Notes under the pieces: generated by a model
What the model saw: the letters and a program-made list of their open reading frames with translations, nothing else
What the model was told of the DNA's origin: nothing
Databases searched by the model: none
Shown here: positions 18,901 to 26,600 of the stretch, in pieces
Layout of the letters: every line of letters starts with the position of its first letter
Numbering within the stretch: position 1 is the first letter of the stretch
NCBI GenBank assembly: GCA_022360175.1
Contig: JAKSDI010000244.1
Span: forward strand, 1 to 64,000
Length of the DNA: 64,000 bases
DNA from: Chitinophagales bacterium
GTDB lineage: Bacteria > Bacteroidota > Bacteroidia > Chitinophagales > Saprospiraceae
Reading direction: 5' to 3'
Translations under genes and position numbers: made by a program

Positions 18901-20033
18901 ATTTTACTAATAGCGGTGTTTTGTCCTGCTGTAATTAAAAAAGCGCCGTGTTGCGTGGTGATGTAAGCTTGTTGAAGGAAGTTTTTTCCCCCTATTTTTC
19001 TGATCGGTGGAAGTGTTTGTACAATGGCAGAGTAATCCCATGACTGTCCTTTTTGATCTACTAATATTCCTTTTTGCCCTTTGCCATCTTTCCTTTTGGA
19101 ATAAATAAAGAGCAGTTGCCCGAGTTTATCTTTATATATTCTATAAGCTGTAAAGCCATCTGGTACCAGTTTCAGAGGTTGAAAGGAAAGCTCTTCTTTT
19201 CGAAGTACATAAAAATCGTTCCCTCTTATATTATGGAAGAAATACAGGTCTCCATGGTGTTCAATGAGGCCTACTTTTGCCAATTCTCTTTGATGGATAT
19301 CTAAAGTATCTTTGGGTAAATTGATAAAAGCATCTAGGCCATATTTTCGAAATTCCTTTTTGCGTATGTCGAAAGAAAAAATGGGTAGTTCTCGATCACA
19401 AAACCATAGTTGGTTATCCTTCATTAAAAAGGGGATATCCTCTTTTATGATATAACGATCCAGGGTATAATCATAATTTTTGTTAGCGATTCTGGCATAT
19501 TCACTTATCTCAACACCATTCCAGTCATAAATAACATAGGCTTCCTTTTCTTTTATCAATACCCAGAATTGACCAGGTGCATATTCTATAATTCCACCAC
19601 TAATGCCATTGATAGGAGTGTATTGGATTTTATTTGTTTTGAGATCGTAAGTATATAATGCCGATTGATAAGTGGCACGGTTTAAAAAACCATAAAGGCC
19701 CAACTGTTCTGATTCACCTTCCAAACTAGTGCGCATATATCCACTCCAATCATCACGAGCTATCGATAAAGGCCAAATGTTGTGCCCATCAAACTGGACG
19801 AGTCGCATAGCATAAAGCTGCTCTGCAACTCCGCAGGTTTTGAATATAAGCCTCCCTTTTTGATCAATTAAAAAATTGTCTATACAGTACTGTGCAGGAT
19901 CGTTATCACTCTTCAAAGGCTTGATGCTGGTAGGCAATACTTCAGGCATTACAGGCTGGCCCTGTAACTGAATGATGTAAAAAAGAATAACACCAGTAAG
20001 ACTCCCTTTAAGTAGTATGCCTAAAACATTCAT
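15903..20033 (-). CDS. Hybrid two-component system regulator, beta-propeller (Reg_prop/Y_Y_Y) type
   Basis: 1376 residues from the ATG at 20033. The signal peptide (about 1-26) ends near LQGQ. Periplasmic propeller blades (about 40-690) include DGEDILWVATNEGLF, DQQGLIWAGT and DDEGDIWVGT. A Y_Y_Y domain spans about 715-795, with a membrane helix at about 802-821. The kinase core has SHDFRTP (His872) and HATPase motifs DTGQGIP and GSGIGLALAQ. The receiver has Asp1178 in SDINMPRMNGYE and the conserved LTKPF. An AraC-type HTH (about 1290-1376) ends the chain. The H-box Asp (SHDFRTP) is shared with paralogue 1570-5715, whereas the TPR-type regulators here have SHEFRTP. The downstream neighbour 8500-15693 is the probable target. 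An upstream TPR-HTCS stops 102 bases before this start, so two regulators are head-to-tail. Confidence 0.93.
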   Translation of the reverse strand: MNVLGILLKGSLTGVILFYIIQLQGQPVMPEVLPTSIKPLKSDNDPAQYCIDNFLIDQKGRLIFKTCGVAEQLYAMRLVQFDGHNIWPLSIARDDWSGYMRTSLEGESEQLGLYGFLNRATYQSALYTYDLKTNKIQYTPINGISGGIIEYAPGQFWVLIKEKEAYVIYDWNGVEISEYARIANKNYDYTLDRYIIKEDIPFLMKDNQLWFCDRELPIFSFDIRKKEFRKYGLDAFINLPKDTLDIHQRELAKVGLIEHHGDLYFFHNIRGNDFYVLRKEELSFQPLKLVPDGFTAYRIYKDKLGQLLFIYSKRKDGKGQKGILVDQKGQSWDYSAIVQTLPPIRKIGGKNFLQQAYITTQHGAFLITAGQNTAISKIEDGGFRHLRRNTKGNLIARYGGKLKYINHHFQLNDIEPNTCFDDYLASRSFFHLFNDPQANLWLEYNGELVRFEPNEDGSCEKHTLGFLVGVAQFISPTQIVIIEKDKSQLLLYDLPTRKAIPFEVDGTPLHFPGVVHYLITDGEDILWVATNEGLFKINLPQQQIQQYGESAGFEDHRILVIEKDQQGLIWAGTASRGIHIFDPKQEKVIKVINNANGLSNNTVVNILEDDEGDIWVGTYDGLTLFQPDGAIITSLNTEDGLSHYEFNRYAHYKDPNGLLYFGTVYGLNVINPPLLKKGLRASEASQIYITHLSYYDDKLDQAVSLRNPEEANKTIYLQADQRNLTVNVGMSNYGYSKKNRYAYQLEGINKDWIYIGNDHQINLSNLPAGEYNLIISGIDKNGNWAKEPIILQIKAREFFYKQNWFYIVLALPFLIFGLLWVQRLRKEKEKLENEVDKRTIQIRKDKELIEHQASELKQLDQMKSRFFANISHDFRTPLTLITGPAELLEQDEAVSNFPRIRQSLRAIQQNGKKLLRLVDEMLDLAKIESRQIKLIEEKVHLQSFCNTIYSSFEAAAQLKRIQFQLDYQINSNYHLLTDPRRLEKIINNLLGNAFKFTPEQGTISFRVFSEKEKILFEVEDTGQGIPTEDLPRIFDRFFQSGQENIAKSTGSGIGLALAQDLAKLMGGSIEVKSQLGEGSVFRLILAAKAAQPSIPGTSNISYSLSTPTQYLPNEESSKAQKTSTILIVEDNLEVQAFIEQLLTNHYHVICKNDGLEALHFLNERKDKNKLAVDFILSDINMPRMNGYEFLEAIKRDEQLRKLPVIMLTAKTKERNKLKALRMGVDDYLTKPFSPIELLVRIENLLNNYQQRQQETEQAINIQPEFSSDGNADQQWLKAVEESAILALEKQLELNTNYLADQHAISARQLSRKVKSLTGLSIGRYIQEVKLQKARHLLEERSKHTIAEVAYASGFKSPSHFSQLFAQRFGKSPSQYQ

Positions 20034-20135
20034 ATTTGAGAGCTAAATATACAAAAGGCTATATTCCCTATCAAAAAGCTAATGATACCTATTCAGTAAT
20101 AGCTATCAATCTGCTAATAGCATTTTTTTGGTCAC

Positions 20136-23100
20136 TTACATACGAGTTTTGTTGGGAGGGATGCCAAACTCTTTTATGTATAAGCGGGAAAAATAACTTG
20201 GATTACTAAAGCCAACGGCATAAGCAGTTTGGGAAACATTCATATCCGTAGCTTCAAGCAATTCTTTGCCTTTATGCAGCCGAATCCGACGCAGGAAAAT
20301 GGAAGTAGATTCCCCTGTCAGGGCTTTGATTTTACGATGTAGCTGGGCCCGGCTCATGCCAATTTCACGACAAATATCCATGATGCCATAGTCTTCTTCT
20401 TCGATATGAGCTTGCAGCGTATTGCGAATTTTTTGGAGAAATTCATTTTCCTGTTTAACATCTTGAGCCTCTTCAGGAGTGAGCAGTACATCCTTTTGAA
20501 AATGTGCCTGTATCTTTTTGCGATTTCTCTCAAAATTAGCTAGTCGAATTAATAATTCATCTTCGTTGAAAGGTTTGGTTAGATAGGCATCTGCACCTCT
20601 GCGTAGGCCGCTCATTCGGGATTCATCATCTGCTTTTGCGGTTAGCAATATGATGGGAATATGACTGGTTCGTTCATCATTTTTAAGGGTGTCACAAACG
20701 TCAAAGCCATCTTTTATAGGCATCATTACATCACAAATAATAACATCGGGTATGCTTTCAATTGCTTTTTCAATGCCTAGCTGCCCATTTTCTGCCAAAG
20801 TGAGCTGATATTCCGGTTCCAGGCAGGCAACCAGGTATTGCTGTACATCGAGATTGTCCTCCACGATAAGCAGTCGAGGCTTTTCAAGCTTATCCTCGAT
20901 ACCTGCCGGGGATTTTAATTCTGGCCTTGCTAAGACTGGCTGGGCTATTCCTTTTTCCAGTATAAGCGTATCTGCGGCTTCTTCGAAATGATCTTCTGCC
21001 TGGATGGTAGCTTCTTTTGTAATAGGTAAATCAACGATGAAAGTACTACCTTTCCCCGCTGTACTTTCTACCCTAATCTCTCCTCCTAACAATCTTACTA
21101 GTTCCTGGCTTAGTGCAAGTCCTATACCTGTACCTTCCCCCTGGCGGGTCGTTGAATTATCGACCTGATAAAAACGGTCAAATATTTGGGAAAGCGCTTC
21201 TTCAGATATACCTACACCTGTATCCTGTATCCTGAAATGTAGAATGGCTTGTTCTTTATGTTTTCTTTGATCAACCTGGAAATAGATATTACCACCTTCA
21301 GGAGTGAATTTCATAGCATTGGATAATAAATTAGAAACAATCCGCATTAATTTTTCAGTATCATAGTCCATGAAAATTTCCTCCTGAGCAGAAAGAAAGT
21401 GTAGCGTCAAGCCTTTGTTGACAGCAAAAGACTCATAGGAATTGGTGATGTATCGCATATACTTTACTACATCTCCATGAGTCATATTGACTTTCATTTC
21501 ATTAGATTCCAGTTTTCTTAAGTCCAATATCTGGTTTACGAGATTCAGTAAGTTATCTGCATTTTGTTTGATCATTCTAGCTCCTTTCTCCAACCATAAA
21601 TCTGGCTTCGAATAAACTTGATCAATCATACCAGTAATGATGGTGAGTGGAGTACGGAACTCATGTGATATATTGGTGAAAAAACGAGATTTGGCTTCGT
21701 CCAAAACTTCCAGTTTTTCTTTTTGCTTTATGACCTGCGCATTGAGCTTACTCAGCGCTGCATTTGCTTTTTGTTTAGAGCGATAATAGAAAACGCCGAT
21801 ACCCAAAATGAAGCCTGCCACAGCCAATGCCCCCCACAATAGCCGTCGAATATTTGCCTGTTCGCGCCGTTCTTTTTCCTGTGCAAAAGCTAGTTCCTGC
21901 TTCTCCTGTTCAAACTCAAACTGGGCTTGCATGCGGGCAATCGCTTTGGTATTTCTTTCATTGAAAAGGGAATCCTGTATGCTGGTTGAAATTTCTATGA
22001 AATGTAGAGACTGGGCTATGTTATTTTGCGCTTTATACATTCGGTATAAACCTTTGGCCGCATTCATTTCATTTTCTTTAAGCCTGGTTTCTTTAGCTAG
22101 TACGTAAGCATTTGTGTAATAGGAAAGAGCTTGCTCCTTATTACCAAGGGCTTCGTTTATTTTCCCCAAGCCGTACAAGCTTTTGGTTTTGATAAATACA
22201 TTAGCAAGATTTTGTGATAATTCTTCCGCCTTTTTATAGTTCAGCAGTGCAGCATCTAGATTAGAAAGCATTTCATGGGCTTGTCCCATATTCCAGTATA
22301 AATCTCCTGCTATCAACTGGCCTGCTTCTTTTCTTAGTTTTTCAGTTTCCTCAAAAATATTGAGCGCTCCTTCATAGGATTTTTGCATTAAGAGTGCACG
22401 GCCTTTTTTAAATAATAAATCAGCATTTGGCTCTTGGCCATGAGCTTCCGTCCAGGCTTCCATTGCTTTATCCCAATAAAGTTGAGCATTTTCATAGTCC
22501 TCAATGGTCATATAGACTTCACCAAGGTAATCGAGATTTATAATAATTTCCTGATGATGTTGTGAGCCTTCTACAAACTGAAAAGCCTTATACATATTTT
22601 CAATAGCTTCCGGGTACATACCCTCAAAGAAATAAGTCACTCCAATATTTCTATAAGTATGGGAAATGCCAGCACTATCGTTTAATTCCCGCATCATTTC
22701 TTGTGAAAGAAGGTAGGTTTCAAGTGATTTATCTATTTGATTGGCCCAGCCATAATTATTGGCGATATTGGTATAGATTTCCGCTATTAATCTTTTATCT
22801 CCTAAAATTTTTTCAGCCTCCAATGCGAGATTGAAATATATATTGGAAGAGTCAAATTCTCCTAAAACAGAATATATCCTACCAATTCCATTGGCTGCTC
22901 GGCGTTCGACAGCCTTAGCATTAGCTGCTTTAGATAGAATCAGCGCTTCCTTTAACAAGCTAAGCCCTCGATCGGAATCATTCTTAGCATGATGCATATA
23001 TCCTATTTGGACCAGGCAGCTGGCAATGCTCGACTGATCGTTATTTGTCTCTGCTATGTCCTTTGCTGCTTCATAACTAACTATCGCACTATCGAGCTGT

Positions 23101-23417
23101 TGTCGTTGTTCATATATCCGGCCTCTGGTGTAAAGTATTGTTGTCTTCAAAGAAGGGTTGTCTGTTGCCATTACGGCTGGATAAATCTCCTCAAGAATTA
23201 GGAAAGAGCTGTCGGGGTTTTCGGTCAGATGGGAAAGCGCCAATTGATTGATCGCTTCAAAACGGGTAGTCTCATCCTGAGTTTTAGCAATTACCTTTTT
23301 GAGCGAGTCTACTCTTGTATTTTGGGCACAAAGCACTGTAGCAAAGCAAATCATAAAAATGATAGCGTGCAACACGCTCAAATAAGAAATACATGTTTTT
23401 GAAGTAATGGCCCCCAT
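20136..23417 (-). CDS. Hybrid two-component system regulator, TPR-sensor type
   Basis: 1093 residues from ATG 23417. The signal peptide ends at about 31 (VLCAQ). Residues about 35-470 are TPR-like helical pairs (for example DNPSLKTTILYTRGRIYEQR, YPEAIENMYKAFQF, KEQALSYYTNAY), probably a periplasmic sensor. A charged coiled coil (about 495-522) precedes a membrane helix (about 526-545). H-box SHEFRTP gives His585; HATPase motifs are DTGVGIS and GTGIGLALSQ. The receiver has Asp896 in CDVMMPIKDGFDV and Lys in LTKPF. The C-terminal AraC-type HTH covers about 1000-1093. No secreted-protein gene follows directly; the next gene is another HTCS, so its target is unclear (23608-29568 upstream, 8500-15693, or a distant locus). 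It is a close paralogue of 30477-33755. Confidence 0.92.
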   Translation of the reverse strand: MGAITSKTCISYLSVLHAIIFMICFATVLCAQNTRVDSLKKVIAKTQDETTRFEAINQLALSHLTENPDSSFLILEEIYPAVMATDNPSLKTTILYTRGRIYEQRQQLDSAIVSYEAAKDIAETNNDQSSIASCLVQIGYMHHAKNDSDRGLSLLKEALILSKAANAKAVERRAANGIGRIYSVLGEFDSSNIYFNLALEAEKILGDKRLIAEIYTNIANNYGWANQIDKSLETYLLSQEMMRELNDSAGISHTYRNIGVTYFFEGMYPEAIENMYKAFQFVEGSQHHQEIIINLDYLGEVYMTIEDYENAQLYWDKAMEAWTEAHGQEPNADLLFKKGRALLMQKSYEGALNIFEETEKLRKEAGQLIAGDLYWNMGQAHEMLSNLDAALLNYKKAEELSQNLANVFIKTKSLYGLGKINEALGNKEQALSYYTNAYVLAKETRLKENEMNAAKGLYRMYKAQNNIAQSLHFIEISTSIQDSLFNERNTKAIARMQAQFEFEQEKQELAFAQEKERREQANIRRLLWGALAVAGFILGIGVFYYRSKQKANAALSKLNAQVIKQKEKLEVLDEAKSRFFTNISHEFRTPLTIITGMIDQVYSKPDLWLEKGARMIKQNADNLLNLVNQILDLRKLESNEMKVNMTHGDVVKYMRYITNSYESFAVNKGLTLHFLSAQEEIFMDYDTEKLMRIVSNLLSNAMKFTPEGGNIYFQVDQRKHKEQAILHFRIQDTGVGISEEALSQIFDRFYQVDNSTTRQGEGTGIGLALSQELVRLLGGEIRVESTAGKGSTFIVDLPITKEATIQAEDHFEEAADTLILEKGIAQPVLARPELKSPAGIEDKLEKPRLLIVEDNLDVQQYLVACLEPEYQLTLAENGQLGIEKAIESIPDVIICDVMMPIKDGFDVCDTLKNDERTSHIPIILLTAKADDESRMSGLRRGADAYLTKPFNEDELLIRLANFERNRKKIQAHFQKDVLLTPEEAQDVKQENEFLQKIRNTLQAHIEEEDYGIMDICREIGMSRAQLHRKIKALTGESTSIFLRRIRLHKGKELLEATDMNVSQTAYAVGFSNPSYFSRLYIKEFGIPPNKTRM

Positions 23418-23530
23418 AATGGTTTCTTTCGTAGAAAATTGGGTAAAAATAACGATATATCAAAAATAGAATTGTTTGGATAGGGTTTGTTGTTGGGAAA
23501 GATAACAATGATACGTACTCCTAAAAAAGA

Positions 23531-23560
23531 AAAGCGCTGCAATCAAAGTTGCAACGCTTT
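23531..23560 (-). terminator. Rho-independent terminator of gene 23608-29568
   Basis: 12-bp stem AAAGCGCTGCAA / TTGCAACGCTTT (one G-T pair on the minus strand) at 23531-23542 and 23549-23560, then a T-rich run on the minus strand. It lies 48 bases past the stop of 23608-29568 and closely resembles the hairpin at 7887-7912. Confidence 0.85.
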
Positions 23561-23607
23561 CAAAAAAATCTTCTGAATAATAGAAAATCTTTTGCAATAG
23601 AAGCCTC

Positions 23608-26600
23608 TTAACGGGCGACTATAATTTTATGCTTCTGATGCTCCCCTTCTATTTCGAGCCAGTACGTTCCCTGGGGAAAACCCTGAATATCCAAAAGTAC
23701 ATTGTGTTGCTCCGCAGGGAGTATACGGCTAGTGGCTAATTGTCCAAAGGAGTTATATATATTTAGTAGGCGGGTTTCCTTTAATGGTTTGTCCAATTGC
23801 AGTGTGAATTGTCCCTGATTGGGATTAGGATAAAGGTTTATAGGGGTAGGGGTATAATGGTTTAAAGGTATTCCTTCTATGGGCCATGTTCGAGCGGTAT
23901 TATCCCAGCTACGCTTGTCAGCTTTGTTAGGTAGTGTGTTTAGATCGACTTCATCTTTGGCTGCCTCGGATGGAAGGTTTAGGGTGGTTGAGGAAAGTTT
24001 AGAGGGTTTAGTTTCTATCGTACTATCTTCCTCGCCAAAGCTACCATTGCTATCACTTATAGATACATTACTAAAAACTGATTCTGTTTGAGCATTGGGC
24101 AGATAAGTAAAACTGGCCATGCCGATTTCCACACAAGATTGCATAGGTACATATACCCCATGGATATATTGGAAATTGGAGCCATCAAAACTATAGTAGC
24201 TAAATATCCAGTCTCCCTGGCGTTGTAGTTTTAACCAAATAGGGCTAGGTTTGAAGAAAGACTGTACTACCTTATTGGCATTCGCCAAATAGCGGGTTTC
24301 ATGGCGTAGGGTATTGGTCATGTTTGAAAATACGGACACTTGTTTGCTGCCTGCATCTGTCGTTTCTCGAATCATCAGTCCACCATAGCCATTTGGATCA
24401 ATACTTTCGATTTTGGCGGTAATGCTTGCATCTCCACACAAAGCGTAAGAGGTGAAAGCGACATTATCAGAAAGCATATTAACGGCATTATTCCCACTGC
24501 CTGTAACATAATAAGTAGGAGGATAATCACATGGATCATACCAATAATCATTGCCCACTGTTACCTGCCCTATATCTGTGCTACTCCATCCGTTTTCTAG
24601 GGCTCCACTTACTTCAACAGTAATATTTGAAGTACAGCTACTGCTATTCGCATTCACATCGGTTACAGTAAGTATTACATTTTTGGTGCCCAGATCATTA
24701 CAGCTAAACTGGATTTGATTAATGGCCGTGGTAGCCACTCCACAATTGTCGTAGGAGTTGTTATTTACTTCTGCGGCGCTGAGTGTCCCATTGCCGTCCC
24801 CATCCAGATAAACCGTTACATCATTGCATAAAGCAGTAGGAGCAGTATTGTCTTCTACGGTAACTGTTGCCTGACAACTACTTGAATTGCCAGACCCATC
24901 TGTTGCGGTGAGGGTGACTGTACTTGTGCCTATATCTGAGCAATCAAAACTGCTTTGATTAAGTGCCAGTGTCAGATCACAATTATCTTCTGAATATTGA
25001 GCAGAGGTAGGCGTAAATGCTCCATCTATATCATCTGCTGTAATGGAAGCCATCCCGTTATTATCCAACTCGACTGTGATGTCATGACAATATGCTGTTG
25101 GCGCTATATCATCAATAATTGTCAAAGTAGCGGTACAACTTACTGGGTTGCCATATATTTGAGTAGTAGGTGATACCGTAACGGTAACGGTGTTATCTCC
25201 AATATCTTCACAGCTAAAGAGATGAGGTGCCATAGTAACATTAAACCCCTGGGAGCAATTATCAGTATAATCTATTGTAAAAATAGAGCCGCTTACTGAA
25301 ACCGTGCCCAAATTCCCCAAAGCAACCGTAGCATTTGTTTCGCATATAAGCACAGGATCGATATCATCTACAACTGCAACAATAGCCTGACAAGTACTGC
25401 TATTTCCATTGCCATCATTAGCAGTTACTGTAACCGTTTTATCAGAAAACAAATCCCAACAATCTACCGTAGCGGGACTCATGCTATAATTAACCGTTCC
25501 ACAATTATCATTACTAGTTGCTAAATCAGATCCGGTGAAGGTGTACTGGCCATCTTCATCCAGATAAACGGTAGTATTTGTGCAGCTAATACTCGGAGCT
25601 GTATCATCTGTTACAGTAACAGTAGCTGTACACGTACTACTATTGCTGTTATTGTCAGTAACTGTCATATTTACAGTATGTGCACCTATATCACCACAAT
25701 CATAAGTAGTATTATCCAATGACATACTTGTAATTCCACAATGGTCAAATGAAGCATCATCAATATCTGCTGTGCTGATCACTGCCTCTCCATTGGCATC
25801 CAATTGCACAGTATGATTTTGACAATTAGCTTGTGGAGCAGTAACATCATTGATGGTCACTGTGGCAGTACAGCTCGATGCATTTCCTGAAGCATCTGTT
25901 ATGGTTAAAACAACTGTATTTGTTCCTACATTATCACAATCAAATGTGGTCTTATCTAGGCTAATAATACTGCCAGCACAATTATCTGAAGAGCCATTAT
26001 CTATATCTCCTGGGACGATATCAACATCGCCTGTATTCTCAAGATCAATTGTGAAGTTTTGACATGATGCTATCGGTGCTATGTTATCTTCAACTGTAAG
26101 CGTTGCCTGGCAAGAATTGCTATTTGAGCTGCCATCTGTTACAGTAAGGGTGATGGTATGATCTCCTACATCATCACAATCGAAAGTATATTGGCTTAAA
26201 GACAAGCCCACCGTACCACAGGCATCAAATGAGCCATCGTCAATATTAGATGTACTAATAGTGGCATTGCCATCTGCGTCTAATTGGGCAGTATGATCTT
26301 TACAATACACTTCCGGAGCAATATTATCTGCTGCTACTGTCACGGTAGCCTGGCAAGCACTAGTATTGCCGCTTTCATCCGTTACCGTGAGCGTGACGGT
26401 ATGATCTCCTACATCATCGCAATCAAAAAGCGTTTTACTTAGAGATAGACTTGCAATTCCGCAATGATCTGAAGAATTATTGTCAATATCTGAAGCACTA
26501 ACATTGGCTTCTCCATTCCCATCCAGATAAGCCGTATGATTTTGACAGTAGGCTTCAGGATCAGTATCATCCACAATAGTGACTGTAGCTGTACAAGTGG

